A stretch of DNA of 64,000 bases from Cyanosarcina radialis HA8281-LM2 (GCA_019359615.1 JAHHHA010000007.1:1-64000); one strand, 5' to 3'; shown: positions 8,375-20,025, numbered from the stretch's first letter. The notes: generated by a model from the letters alone, not told the origin. A program made the numbers and translations.

Positions 8375-9751
8375 ATGACAACTACATACCGTCACAGTGC
8401 TGCTTTCAACGATCTCGCAGCACTGCTCACAGGACAGCTTGTTCTGCCGGAAAACGCTAACTATGAACAGGTGCGTCAACTCTTCAATGGCAGGGTGAAG
8501 ACACAACCCGCTGCGATCGCTCGGTGTCTCACTGTACAAGATGTGATTCATACGATTCGCTGGACACGATCGCATAATCTACCTCTCTCGGTTCGAGGTG
8601 CTGGACATGAGATTTTCGGACGATCGCCGATCGAGAATGGTGTGGCGATCGATCTGTCCCAGATGCGAGCCGTCACCGTCGATCCAGACACGCGCACCGC
8701 TCAAATTCAAGCTGGAGCAACGGCTAGCGACCTGATTGAGGCAGCACAGCAATACGGGTTAGCAACCGTCACGGGAACAATCTCTAGCGTTGGGATGACC
8801 GGACTGACTCTGGGGGGCGGTTATGGTTCTCTAAACGGTGCCTACGGACTGGCTGCTGATAATTTGCTGTCGGCACAAGTGGTCACTGCTGATGGGCAGC
8901 TTATCACCGCAAACGCCGAGGAAAACGCCGACCTACTCTGGGGACTGCGCGGTGGGGGAGGCAATTTTGGTGTCGTTGTCTCCTTGGAGTTTCGCCTGCA
9001 TCCGCTCACAACCGTGTTATCGGGCTTACTGCTCTATCCTTTGGAGCAAGCGAGAGAAGTGCTACACCGTTTCAACGAGTTCATCGCAACAGCACCCGAT
9101 GAATTGACAATTCGGTCTGGGTTCCTTCAGACACCCGATGGTCAGACGATGCTGTTTCTCTCACCCACCTACTGTGGTTCTATTGAAGCGGGTGAGCAGG
9201 CGATCGCACCCCTGCGAACCTTTGGCACCGTACTGGTCGATCGGATGCAACCCATCCCGTATCACGAATTGATTCACAGCCAAGATGCGTATCCCCCGAA
9301 AGGTCGCCATGGCTACCTCCAAACCCGATCGCTTAAAGGTCTACAAACAGAGACGATCGAGGCACTGATCGAACAGGGACTACCATTACCCTCTCCATTT
9401 TCAGCGATTAACATCCATCACTTTCATGGAGCCGCGAGCCGCGTCGGTGCGTCGGAAACTGCTTTTGCGCTGCGTCAGGATCATCTGATGGTCGAGCTAA
9501 TTGCAGCTTGGGAGCCACAGGACGACGAGCAGCGGTATATCCAATGGGCACAGAACCTCTCACAGGCACTAGCACCCTATGCTTTCAAAGGGGGATACAT
9601 CAATCTCCTAGATGAGCAAGAACAGGAGCGCGTTCGGCTTGCCTTCGGGTCGAACTATGAGCGATTGCTCGACCTGAAACGGAAATACGATCCAGATGAT
9701 GTGTTTCGATCGACGATCGGACATCTCGCACCCCATTCGCTCACACGGTAA
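8375..9751 (+). CDS. BBE-type FAD-linked oxidase paralog, Cys linkage lost
   Basis: The 458-residue protein is collinear with the oxidase at 5761 over its whole length. The last 30 codons are almost identical at DNA level. His78 in RGAGHEI is kept. The second flavin-linking position reads GTISSVG, with Ile136 where the first paralog has Cys135. It should therefore bind FAD through the histidine only. The GGG-GNFGVV core and the BBE C-terminus are intact, so the gene looks functional. The pair suggests duplication followed by divergence in redox potential or substrate. AAGGAG precedes ATG 8375. Confidence 0.9.
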   Translation: MTTTYRHSAAFNDLAALLTGQLVLPENANYEQVRQLFNGRVKTQPAAIARCLTVQDVIHTIRWTRSHNLPLSVRGAGHEIFGRSPIENGVAIDLSQMRAVTVDPDTRTAQIQAGATASDLIEAAQQYGLATVTGTISSVGMTGLTLGGGYGSLNGAYGLAADNLLSAQVVTADGQLITANAEENADLLWGLRGGGGNFGVVVSLEFRLHPLTTVLSGLLLYPLEQAREVLHRFNEFIATAPDELTIRSGFLQTPDGQTMLFLSPTYCGSIEAGEQAIAPLRTFGTVLVDRMQPIPYHELIHSQDAYPPKGRHGYLQTRSLKGLQTETIEALIEQGLPLPSPFSAINIHHFHGAASRVGASETAFALRQDHLMVELIAAWEPQDDEQRYIQWAQNLSQALAPYAFKGGYINLLDEQEQERVRLAFGSNYERLLDLKRKYDPDDVFRSTIGHLAPHSLTR

Positions 9752-9798
9752 GACTCCGACAAATCATCGTCGTTCACAACATAAAAAGGAGATTTGCG

Positions 9799-10497
9799 AT
9801 GAAGATTCTCATTGTTCTCACGTCCCATGACCAACTTGGCAATACCGGAAAGAAAACGGGTTTCTGGCTGGAAGAGTTCGCTGCTCCCTATTATGTGCTG
9901 AAGGATGCAGGAGCAGCGATCGCGCTAGCCTCACCGAAGGGCGGTCAACCGCCGCTCGATCCGAAAAGTGAGGTACCTGAGTTCCAGACCGAGTTAACGA
10001 AGCGCTTCCGCACAGACACCGCTGCACAGGCTGAACTTGCCAACACGAAAAAGCTAGCCGACGTGTCCGCAGACGATTTCGATGCAGTCTTCTACCCCGG
10101 TGGGCATGGTCCGATGTGGGACATGCCCGACAACGCAACATCGATCGCCCCGATCGAAGCCTTCGTGAAGTCCGACAAGCCAGTCGGTGCAGTGTGTCAC
10201 GCGCCAGTCGCGTTAGTCAATGTGCGCGGAAAGGACGGCGAATATCTGGTCAAAGGCAAGCGCGTGACCGGGTTCACGAATGCAGAAGAAGAAGAAGTGG
10301 GCTTGACCACGATCGTGCCTTTCTTGTTGGAAGACCGACTAAAGGAACGGGGTAGCATCTACAGCAAAACCGCCAACTGGAATCCCTATGTCCAAGTGGA
10401 CGGGAAGCTCGTGACCGGACAGAATCCGGCTTCTTCGGAACCCGCAGCGGAAGAGTTGCTGAAGTTGCTTCGCTCTGTTCGATCTGAGCTTTTGTAA
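9799..10497 (+). CDS. DJ-1/PfpI-family protein (Hsp31/glyoxalase III-like)
   Basis: This 232-residue class-I glutamine-amidotransferase-like protein is of the Hsp31 type. The nucleophile elbow AVCHAPVAL near 132-140 holds the catalytic Cys followed by His. The segment [12 protein letters not shown] near 96-107 is characteristic. Relatives act as cofactor-independent glyoxalases or deglycases that remove methylglyoxal, and as chaperones. A protective role fits the neighbouring reductases. AAGGAG precedes ATG 9799. The gene is GC-richer than its neighbours but contains a HIP1 site. Confidence 0.9.
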   Translation: MKILIVLTSHDQLGNTGKKTGFWLEEFAAPYYVLKDAGAAIALASPKGGQPPLDPKSEVPEFQTELTKRFRTDTAAQAELANTKKLADVSADDFDAVFYPGGHGPMWDMPDNATSIAPIEAFVKSDKPVGAVCHAPVALVNVRGKDGEYLVKGKRVTGFTNAEEEEVGLTTIVPFLLEDRLKERGSIYSKTANWNPYVQVDGKLVTGQNPASSEPAAEELLKLLRSVRSELL

Positions 10498-10535
10498 TCA
10501 AATTTGTCATCCCTAAACTCAACCAGGAAAACACC

Positions 10536-11288
10536 ATGTCACAAAAACTCTCAGGAAAAGTTGCGCTTGTCACTGGCGGCTCCAGCGGCATCGGTCTTGC
10601 CACTGCCAAGCAATTCGTTGCTGAAGGTGCCTATGTCTTTATCACGGGTCGTCGTCAGACTGAACTGGATGCTGCTGTAAACGAGATTGGTAAAAACGTG
10701 ATGGGCATTCAGGGCGATGTCTCAAATCTAGTAGACCTCGATCGGCTTTACGACACGATCGAGCAAAAGCAAGGTCACTTGGATGTGGTCTTTGCGAATG
10801 CTGGCATTGGCGAACCCATCCCGCTCGGATCGATCGCCGAAGAACACTTTGACAAAACATTCAACACCAATGTCAAGGGTCTACTTTTCACTGTGCAGAA
10901 GGCACTGCCGCTGATACCAGAGGGCGCTTCCATCATCCTGAGTGCCTCAACTGCTTCTATTGTTGGTATGCCAGCCTTCAGCGTGTATGGCGCGACTAAA
11001 GCTGCCGTGCGATCGTTTGCTCGCGACTGGACACTCGATCTTAAAGACCGCAAAATCCAGGTGAATGCGATTAGTCCTGGCACGGTTCCGACTCCTGGTT
11101 ACGATCGGTTTGGATTCAGTGAAGAGCAGGCGAAAGAATTTGTGGCGAGCCAAGCTAAAAATATTCCATTGGGACGAGTCGGCACACCCGACGAGATCGC
11201 CAAAGCTGTTGTCTTTTTGGCTTCCGATGACAGCAGCTTTGTCAACGGCATTGAGCTATTCGTCGATGGTGGCATGGCACAAATCTAA
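10536..11288 (+). CDS. SDR-family oxidoreductase
   Basis: This 250-residue short-chain dehydrogenase has TGGSSGIG near 13-20, NAGIGEP, and catalytic Ser (SASTAS) followed by YGATK. The C-terminal [16 protein letters not shown] is typical of FabG-like enzymes. It would use NAD(P)H to reduce carbonyls or oxidise alcohols. The substrate is unknown. CAGGAAA precedes the ATG. It is only distantly similar to the SDR at 1172. Confidence 0.9.
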   Translation: MSQKLSGKVALVTGGSSGIGLATAKQFVAEGAYVFITGRRQTELDAAVNEIGKNVMGIQGDVSNLVDLDRLYDTIEQKQGHLDVVFANAGIGEPIPLGSIAEEHFDKTFNTNVKGLLFTVQKALPLIPEGASIILSASTASIVGMPAFSVYGATKAAVRSFARDWTLDLKDRKIQVNAISPGTVPTPGYDRFGFSEEQAKEFVASQAKNIPLGRVGTPDEIAKAVVFLASDDSSFVNGIELFVDGGMAQI

Positions 11289-11350
11289 ATGGGTGCTGTG
11301 TCCAGAGCGGGCAGCTAACTATTCAAATTCAACATTCATAGGAGATTGCA

Positions 11351-12217
11351 ATGCCTTACGTTACTGTCGGTCAAGAAAATTCTGCAACGATCGATCTCTA
11401 CTACGAAGATCTGGGGACAGGTCAACCGATTGTTCTGATTCATGGATTTCCCCTCAACGGTCATTCCTGGGAAAAGCAAGTCTTAGTGCTGCTAAAGGCG
11501 GGGTATCGAGTCATTACCTACGATCGCCGTGGATTTGGTGCTTCTAGCCAACCCTCATTTGGCTATGACTACGATACCTTTGCAGCAGATTTGAACGTAC
11601 TGATGACCCAGCTTGACTTGCAAAATGCCGTGTTGGTTGGCTTCTCAATGGGAACAGGCGAAGTCACGCGCTACCTTGGCAAATATGGCTCGGAGCGGGT
11701 GCAGAAAGCCGTGCTGATGGCTCCAGTACCGCCCTTCTTGCTGAAGACCGATGATAATCCTGAAGGCGTTGACCAAAGCGTTTTCGATGGCATTATGAAA
11801 GCGATCGTTGAAGACCGTCCAGCCTACTTTTCGGCATTTTTCAAAGAATTCTTCAATGTGGATGTGTTGCTGGGTAAGCGGATTAGCAATGAAGCGATTC
11901 AGGCAAGTTGGAATGTGGCAGCAGGGGCTTCTGCGAAAGCGACTTTAGATTGTGTACCGTCCTGGCTCACCGATTTCCGCGACGATCTGCCTCGCATTGA
12001 TGTACCCACCCTAATCGTTCATGGCGATGCCGATCGCATTTTGCCACTTGAGTCCACCGCAGCAAGACTCCCGAAGCTGATTAAACACAGTCAACTGGTT
12101 GTCATTCCTGGCGGACCGCACGCCATCAACTGGACGCACGCCGATCGGGTCAATCCCGTGTTACTAGACTTTCTTCAGCTTAGTTCTAAGATCGAAGAAA
12201 TTCGTCACCATGTCTAA
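11351..12217 (+). CDS. alpha/beta hydrolase of the cofactor-free haloperoxidase type
   Basis: This 288-residue hydrolase has LIHGFPLNGHSWEKQ near 32-46 and the nucleophile elbow GFSMGTGEV. Asp lies in VHGDADRILP and His in GGPHAINWTH. This arrangement is that of non-heme chloroperoxidase or perhydrolase-type esterases. The peroxidase activity of the family is often incidental to esterase or lactonase function. TAGGAG precedes ATG 11351. The 3' end overlaps the AraC gene by 8 bases, indicating co-transcription and coupled translation. Confidence 0.9.
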   Translation: MPYVTVGQENSATIDLYYEDLGTGQPIVLIHGFPLNGHSWEKQVLVLLKAGYRVITYDRRGFGASSQPSFGYDYDTFAADLNVLMTQLDLQNAVLVGFSMGTGEVTRYLGKYGSERVQKAVLMAPVPPFLLKTDDNPEGVDQSVFDGIMKAIVEDRPAYFSAFFKEFFNVDVLLGKRISNEAIQASWNVAAGASAKATLDCVPSWLTDFRDDLPRIDVPTLIVHGDADRILPLESTAARLPKLIKHSQLVVIPGGPHAINWTHADRVNPVLLDFLQLSSKIEEIRHHV

Positions 12218-13133
12218 AGTGTCTTCTAACCACCCGCAGAAGCCCTCTGCCGTGTCCACACCAAACAAAGATTCCCGTCCGGCTGATCTGAGATCGTTGT
12301 TCTACCAGACGACTTATCGACCGCGATCGCCTCTCTCACAATTCGTAGAATTTCTTTGGTTTCGAGAAGGCGATAATCTGTTGCAATCGCAGTCGCGCTT
12401 GCTGCCGATCGGCTCGATGGAGTTGGTGATTAACCTGCACGAGGACAGGATTCCGCTGTTCGATCGTCATAGCAGAGCAGAGTGTGGCAGCACGAACGGC
12501 ACCATGATTTGTGGCGTACATTCCGAAGGCTACATTATCCGCATCGATCGCAAGATATCTGTGATGGGCGTGCATTTCAAACCGGGTGGCACTGCATCAT
12601 TCCTGGCGCTGCCTGCCAGAGAATTGTCTAACCAGCGAATGGGGTTGGATGAATTATGGCAGGGGCGGGCTGCCGAACTGCGCGATCGCCTCATTGAAGC
12701 ACCCACCACCGAAAACCGCTTTCTGATACTAGAGCAATTTCTGCTGATGGTGATGCAGTCGCCCGATCGCGCTACCGTTCTCCAGAAACACCCCGCTGTT
12801 GATTTCGCCTTGCAAGAGTTTAGGCGATCGCCGACTCCCACCGTTAGCGCAGTGACCGATCGAATCGGGTACAGTGCCCGCCATTTCAATCAGCTTTTTC
12901 GCGATCGGGTGGGGCTAACGCCGAAGTTATTTTGCCGCGTCCGACGGTTGCGGCAAGTCCTCTATCTCATTGCTGGCAAAGAGCAGGTCGATTGGACAGA
13001 CATCGCCTTCACCTGTGGCTATTTCGACCAGGCACACCTCATCCACGACTTTCGATCGCTAGCCGACTGCACGCCCACTGAGTATTTAGCACGACGGGGC
13101 TTTCATCCCTGCCATGTGGTTCTGCCCGATTAA
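12210..13133 (+). CDS. AraC-family transcriptional regulator
   Basis: This 307-residue regulator has a DUF6597-like N-terminal sensing domain (about 30-180, with SRLLPIGSMELVINL). The C-terminal AraC double helix-turn-helix (about 205-295) contains RIGYSARHFNQLFRDRVGLTPK and AFTCGYFDQAHLIHDFR. It starts inside the upstream hydrolase gene, so it is part of the same transcript. It is the only transcription factor in the 0.3-16 kb enzyme island and is the natural candidate for controlling it. The inducer is unknown. Confidence 0.9.
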   Translation: MSKVSSNHPQKPSAVSTPNKDSRPADLRSLFYQTTYRPRSPLSQFVEFLWFREGDNLLQSQSRLLPIGSMELVINLHEDRIPLFDRHSRAECGSTNGTMICGVHSEGYIIRIDRKISVMGVHFKPGGTASFLALPARELSNQRMGLDELWQGRAAELRDRLIEAPTTENRFLILEQFLLMVMQSPDRATVLQKHPAVDFALQEFRRSPTPTVSAVTDRIGYSARHFNQLFRDRVGLTPKLFCRVRRLRQVLYLIAGKEQVDWTDIAFTCGYFDQAHLIHDFRSLADCTPTEYLARRGFHPCHVVLPD

Positions 13134-13211
13134 GGTCAATTTTCTACAATCCTTCTGCCTCCAAACTGCGTCACAATCAAAAACGAAATTGGATTCGGCA
13201 ATCTAGTTCTC

Positions 13212-13598
13212 ATGAAACTCAAGCTATTGCTTAGTATCACTGCTGTTTATATGGGACTCCTCGGACTTGGATTCATATTTGCTCCACGGGAAATCGGTAT
13301 CGGTGCCGTTCCAGCAGATGCACCTGCCGCGTTGGTCGCCTATCTCCGAGTGTTCGGCAGTACCTTTCTGGGAATTGCAGTTCTGAACTGGTCGGCTCGA
13401 AAGGCGGAGCCATCGACGGCACGTAGGGCTATTATCCTCGGCAACATCGTTGGGTTTAGTGTTGGCCCTGCTGTAGATGTATGGGGATTGCTCAGCGGCG
13501 CACGGCAATTGGCGGTGATATTCGCTTTCATTCATTTGCTCATCGCGTCGGCCTTCATCTGGGCATGGCGGACGAGCATGTCAGCCAGAACGAGTTAA
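13212..13598 (+). CDS. small four-helix membrane protein, unknown function
   Basis: This 128-residue protein has four predicted hydrophobic segments (about 4-24, 40-60, 72-92 and 100-120). It resembles small DUF4345-like membrane proteins without specific motifs. It lies directly before the cupin gene (14-base gap), so the two are probably co-transcribed. The ATG at 13212 has no clear ribosome site. Confidence 0.7.
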   Translation: MKLKLLLSITAVYMGLLGLGFIFAPREIGIGAVPADAPAALVAYLRVFGSTFLGIAVLNWSARKAEPSTARRAIILGNIVGFSVGPAVDVWGLLSGARQLAVIFAFIHLLIASAFIWAWRTSMSARTS

Positions 13599-13611
13599 AG
13601 AAGGAGTGTGT

Positions 13612-14106
13612 ATGGCAGACCATCCTCACATTGTGAATATGAACGATCTGGAATGGAAAGATGAAACCTATTCCGAACACTACACGGGTTGGTCAAAGCG
13701 CCTAACGCCTTCGATGGATCGTCGCCAAGGGCATCTTGGAGTGGTTATCGAGCGCTTAAAGCCGAAATCGCTATCCTGTCCTTTTCACTATCATGTCCAT
13801 GAAGATGAGTTTTGCTTGATTCTGCAAGGCAAAGCCATGCTGCGCTATGGGGAGCAAACCATTGAAGTTAAAGCTGGAGATGCGATTTCATTTCCACGCG
13901 GAGAACGAGTTGCCCATCAGTTTTACAACCACACAGAAGAAACGGTTGATATTTTGATGCTGGGCGAGAACTTGCCTTACGAAGTCTGTTACTACCCAGA
14001 TTCAGACAAATGGCTATCGCGATCGATTGGAAAAGTGGGCAAGTTTGAAGCGACAGATTATTGGGCAGATGAACCCGATCCGCCTGCGATAAAGGTTGAG
14101 AACTAA
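13612..14106 (+). CDS. cupin-domain protein
   Basis: The roughly 164-residue single-domain cupin has metal-binding motif 1 as CPFHYHVHEDEFCLIL, with two His and one Glu. Motif 2 is PRGERVAHQFYN, with its His. A divalent-metal-binding beta-barrel is expected. Relatives include phosphomannose-isomerase-like and dioxygenase-like cupins. The substrate is unknown. ATG 13612 is chosen over GTG 13606 because AAGGAG (13601-13606) overlaps the latter and sits 5 bases before the former. Confidence 0.82.
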   Translation: MADHPHIVNMNDLEWKDETYSEHYTGWSKRLTPSMDRRQGHLGVVIERLKPKSLSCPFHYHVHEDEFCLILQGKAMLRYGEQTIEVKAGDAISFPRGERVAHQFYNHTEETVDILMLGENLPYEVCYYPDSDKWLSRSIGKVGKFEATDYWADEPDPPAIKVEN

Positions 14107-14170
14107 AACAAATCGCCAGATAACAACGCGGCGGAGCGATCGGATATGACCCACAAAAACGGAGATTTTC

Positions 14171-14518
14171 ATGATTCATTTCCACCGAAATTCTAGAAAC
14201 AAGTCAGATCCGCGCACGCAAAGCACTTCTATAATTTGGGGATGTGCTGTCGGGATGTTCGCGCTTTGCATTCCACTCGTTCGTCTGACCAGAGGCGCTG
14301 CCATTATCCCGTTGGCGATCGCGTTGGGAGCAGGAGCAGGAACGGCTGCGGTTTGGAGATCGGATCGTCGAACCCAGAATCCGTCCGATCGCGAACAACA
14401 GTATTTGCGCTCGCTCGAAGAACGAATTATCAATTTGGAGGCGATCGCAAGTCATGGCGAATTAGACGCGCAACATCAATTCAAACAGTTAGACTCACAG
14501 CAACGCCATAAATCCTGA
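14171..14518 (+). CDS. small membrane protein with coiled-coil tail, unknown
   Basis: This 115-residue protein has two hydrophobic segments (about 20-38 and 42-62) and then a charged helical tail (REQQYLRSLEERIINLE) likely to form a coiled coil. I do not recognise a family. CGGAGA precedes ATG 14171. It lies in line with the cupin and VOC genes. Confidence 0.55.
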   Translation: MIHFHRNSRNKSDPRTQSTSIIWGCAVGMFALCIPLVRLTRGAAIIPLAIALGAGAGTAAVWRSDRRTQNPSDREQQYLRSLEERIINLEAIASHGELDAQHQFKQLDSQQRHKS

Positions 14519-14540
14519 ATGATTCTTGTATTGAGAAGAA

Positions 14541-14954
14541 ATGGAGAAATATCCATCTATGCAAATTACCGCTTCAGCAATCTCGCTCAACGTTGATAAT
14601 GTCACCGCATCGGCTACATTCATCAAACAGCACTTTGGCTTCAAGGAAGAGATGTCAGCCGAAGGTTTTGTATCGCTCTCTCGATCGGACGCAGGATTTA
14701 ATTTAATCTTTCTACAAACCGGGCTGAAGAGCTTTAAGCCAGTCCACCTGCGCGGGCATCGGGCGGATGGCTTGCTAGTTGTCTTTGTTGTCGATGACAT
14801 CGATCGCGAGTACGCCCGCTTGCAAGCTGAAGGAGTCACAATTACAACTCCCATCGAAACGGAACCCTGGGGCGAACGATTCTTTCAAGTAACCGATCCA
14901 AATGGGGTTGTGTTGCAACTGGTTCAATGGGTAACCGATCGGGCAGAATCATAA
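14541..14954 (+). CDS. VOC (glyoxalase/bleomycin-resistance) family protein
   Basis: This single-domain vicinal-oxygen-chelate protein has up to 137 residues. It shows paired beta-alpha-beta-beta-beta modules and the closing GERFFQVTDPNGVVLQLVQW, where Glu and Gln lie at metal-site positions. Family members bind or modify toxic small molecules such as methylglyoxal adducts or antibiotics. The start could be ATG 14541 or ATG 14559. GGAGAA (14543-14548) would serve the second. Confidence 0.85.
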   Translation: MEKYPSMQITASAISLNVDNVTASATFIKQHFGFKEEMSAEGFVSLSRSDAGFNLIFLQTGLKSFKPVHLRGHRADGLLVVFVVDDIDREYARLQAEGVTITTPIETEPWGERFFQVTDPNGVVLQLVQWVTDRAES

Positions 14955-15000
14955 AATGGCGATCGCAATACAGCAATCTTAAATAAGTTGTAAACTTTCC

Positions 15001-15329
15001 GACTCCCCTCTCCAGTAAAAAGAAACTTCCTTTCCCCTCTCCTTGTAGGCTACCGTGTATACACATCTCGCCCTCACCCTAAATCCCTCTCCCACGGGAG
15101 AGGGACGAAAGACTCTAACCGCCTGAATTGGTCATAGAGAATTGCTGGCGGCTGAACTGGGAACTGGTTTGACTCCGGCTCCCCTTCTCCCTGGGGAGAA
15201 GGGGTTGGGGGATGAGGGCCAACTGCGTCTAGCAAAGCTCTGGGGGACTTATGTATACACGGTAGCCTTGTAGGAGAGGGCTTCTTTGAGGTGGGAGAGG
15301 GGTTGGGGGTGAGGGCTGTTGAGCAATCA
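15001..15329. repeat. dispersed palindromic repeat, copy 1, split by an insertion
   Basis: Bases 15001-15048 and 15267-15329 together reproduce, on the opposite strand, the repeat at 53741-53877. The shared parts include CCCTCTCC-AGTAAAAAGAAACTTCC and the GAGGTGGGAGAGGGG arm. The interruption is the element at 15049-15266. A third, shorter copy lies at 57684-57758. Confidence 0.85.
15049..15266. mobile_element. 218-bp MITE-like element with TIRs and 7-bp target duplication
   Basis: Perfect 15-bp terminal inverted repeats GCTACCGTGTATACA (15049-15063) and TGTATACACGGTAGC (15252-15266) are flanked by direct repeats CTTGTAG (15042-15048 and 15267-15273). The uninterrupted target sequence is seen at about 53800-53830. 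No coding capacity is visible. The interior carries two hairpins, around 15085-15104 and 15181-15204. A transposase supplied in trans would be needed. Confidence 0.85.
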
Positions 15330-15435
15330 AATAGGATCGCGATATTAACAATCGATCGATTACCTGTGAGTTAATTGCGACTAATCGATTCTGCTCATCT
15401 AGGCGATCGCCATAACACTATGGAGAAGGGCGAAG

Positions 15436-16008
15436 ATGAAAATCCAGTACTTCACAGCGACCAGTCTCGATGGATTTATTGCCACCGAAGATAACTCACT
15501 AGATTGGCTATTTCCACTTGGCGATCTGAATAACTCCAGCTATCCAGAGTTCATTGCTAATGTAGGTGCGTTAGCAATGGGATCTGCTACCTATGAGTGG
15601 ATGGTGCAGAACGCAGAAAAGGTCGTTGCCGAGGTAGGATCGCCGTGGCCGTATGCTCAGCCAGCTTGGATATTCTCTAGTCGCACGCTTCCGCTCATCG
15701 AAGGTGCGAACCTACATTTTGTCAAAGGCGATGTGCGCCATATTCATGCTGAAATGCGAACTGCTGCAAAAGGTAAGAATATCTGGATTGTCGGGGGAGG
15801 AGATCTCGCAGGTCAGTTCTACGATGTTGGTCTTTTAGACGAACTTATTATCCAAATTGGGTCGGTTACCCTGGGCAAAGGCAAGCAGCTATTTCCTCGT
15901 AGGGTGCTGAGTCCAAGTCTGTGCTTAGTATCTGTCCGGCAGCTTGGAAGTGGCATGGTTGAGTTGCGCTATGAGGTACGTAAAGGCGATGCAGAAGTCG
16001 CCGACTGA
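15436..16008 (+). CDS. RibD C-terminal/dihydrofolate-reductase-like protein
   Basis: This 190-residue protein has the DHFR-like fold of the RibD_C family. The start is IQYFTATSLDGFIATEDNS, with MGSATYEWM near 51 and the NADPH-binding IWIVGGGDLAGQF near 116-128. It is a stand-alone reductase, not the bifunctional riboflavin enzyme. Its substrate is unknown. AGAAGGGCG precedes ATG 15436. It ends the detoxification-type gene run. Confidence 0.88.
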   Translation: MKIQYFTATSLDGFIATEDNSLDWLFPLGDLNNSSYPEFIANVGALAMGSATYEWMVQNAEKVVAEVGSPWPYAQPAWIFSSRTLPLIEGANLHFVKGDVRHIHAEMRTAAKGKNIWIVGGGDLAGQFYDVGLLDELIIQIGSVTLGKGKQLFPRRVLSPSLCLVSVRQLGSGMVELRYEVRKGDAEVAD

Positions 16009-16151
16009 CAAGCTCCATGCAAATCGATCGACCTTCGGCGATCGGTCTATGTCCGATTCTACTCATTTTCGGATTCTACCAAGCAGCCTGAAAAGCAGTA
16101 TTTCTCACCATGGCGCTCGGTTATTGAACGGCACAATCGTGGAATTCGTGA

Positions 16152-18791
<2,640 letters not shown>

Positions 18792-18876
18792 TCGATTTTT
18801 AAAGAACATTGCATTCACAAAAAATGATTTCTGTCTGTTGTATTTGCTGATTCTGCCTACGGGTCAAAACTATTCA

Positions 18877-19173
18877 CTATAAGCCCGTAAAAAAGCCATT
18901 CTTCTGAAAAAAGTCGTCGTTCTCTCCTAAGACAAAATAAAGCGGATTTCTTAGATACGGCTTTTTACCTTTCTGCACAAACTCGTTGTAGAGCCATGCT
19001 TCAACTCTTCGACGTTCTTCAAGATAACCAGGATGCAGCCACGCACGCTTACCACTCTCTTTAAGGCTAGATAGAAATTCCTCAGCTACCTCATCAGACT
19101 GGCTACAAACATTTTTCAAGATGTCACTTCCCGCGTTGTAGTAGTGCGTAATGTAGCTAGGGATCTCGTACAT
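18877..19173 (-). CDS. small hypothetical protein
   Basis: This 98-residue, charged and aromatic-rich soluble protein starts MYEIPSYITHYYNAG and has a helix with EERRRVEAWLYNEF. I do not recognise a family. It is convergent with rph and separated from the GST gene by 48 bases. Confidence 0.6.
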   Translation of the reverse strand: MYEIPSYITHYYNAGSDILKNVCSQSDEVAEEFLSSLKESGKRAWLHPGYLEERRRVEAWLYNEFVQKGKKPYLRNPLYFVLGENDDFFQKNGFFTGL

Positions 19174-19221
19174 CCAGTTTCATCCTCGATTCAAATACTC
19201 CTCAATATGGTCGGGCGTTGC

Positions 19222-19860
19222 TCAGTCTGCCGCAGCAAAATGCGCCATCTGGTCTGCGTGTGCCTTCACGAACGACGGGCGTGCCGTGGCGCGGGCAACA
19301 TAGTCACGACAGGCGGGATATGCCGCTAGCCCGTCGAACCGATCGACAAGGCGCAGCACATCCGCCATCAGGATGTCGGCTACAGAAAAGCTTCCAGCCA
19401 GCCATTCGCGTCCTGCGAGCACCGTTTCCATGTGCTTGAGCCGGGCGGAGAGGAACGCGTCAAAAAACTTCCGCATTTGCGTTTCTTCGGTGTCACCGGA
19501 GAACTTGAAGAAAGACCAGGGCTGGCTTGCCGCCTCGACTGAAGCGAGCGCCGCGAACAGCCATTCTTTAACATCACTGCGACCGCGCGGCTCGGCAGGC
19601 ATCAGCTTGTCACTCAGTTCGCCGAGATGAAGCAGGATTGCGCCGCTCTCGAAGATCGAGATGTCTCCATCGGTCAACCAGGGCACTTGACCAAAGGGTT
19701 GGTGCGAAAAATGCTCGGCACCCCGATCGCGAAATGGCACGCTGTTGACGCGATAGGGCAACCCAGCCTCTTCTAGTGCCCAACGCACGCGGATATCACG
19801 CACATAGCCTCGTGGAGTTTCGGGAACCCAATCGAAAGTGGTAAGAATCAAATCGGTCAT
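19222..19860 (-). CDS. glutathione S-transferase family protein
   Basis: This 212-residue GST has an N-terminal thioredoxin-fold domain with GQVPWLTDGD and the Glu-Ser glutathione-binding pair (IFESGAIL). The all-helical C-domain contains the N-capping motif FSVADILMADVLR. It would conjugate or reduce electrophiles with glutathione. Its codons are GC-rich and the gene contains no HIP1 octamer, unlike its neighbours. This suggests recent transfer, possibly from a proteobacterium. Its ATG follows directly the stop of a truncated upstream gene. Confidence 0.9.
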   Translation of the reverse strand: MTDLILTTFDWVPETPRGYVRDIRVRWALEEAGLPYRVNSVPFRDRGAEHFSHQPFGQVPWLTDGDISIFESGAILLHLGELSDKLMPAEPRGRSDVKEWLFAALASVEAASQPWSFFKFSGDTEETQMRKFFDAFLSARLKHMETVLAGREWLAGSFSVADILMADVLRLVDRFDGLAAYPACRDYVARATARPSFVKAHADQMAHFAAAD

Positions 19861-20025
19861 TCAGTAGCTCCTTGCTCTGTTGTGAGAATCGCGTGCTTCA
19901 GTCGATTCAAAGATGGCTTGCTGGAACGTCATCAACGTTTTGTTGTCCTGTTCCTCAAATGTCACAGTGACCAGCGTTTCATGTTTGGGTTGGCTGTTCT
20001 CATCTTCCCAGGCAAAGGTGAAAAC
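19861..20025 (-). pseudogene. C-terminal fragment of an SRPBCC/AHSA1-like gene
   Basis: On the minus strand this 55-codon frame reads FTFAWEDENSQPKHETLVTV and then FEEQDNKTLMTFQQAIF. These match the end of activator-of-Hsp90-ATPase-like SRPBCC proteins. There is no start, and an in-frame TAG lies just upstream. The TGA stop abuts the GST ATG. Confidence 0.75.
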
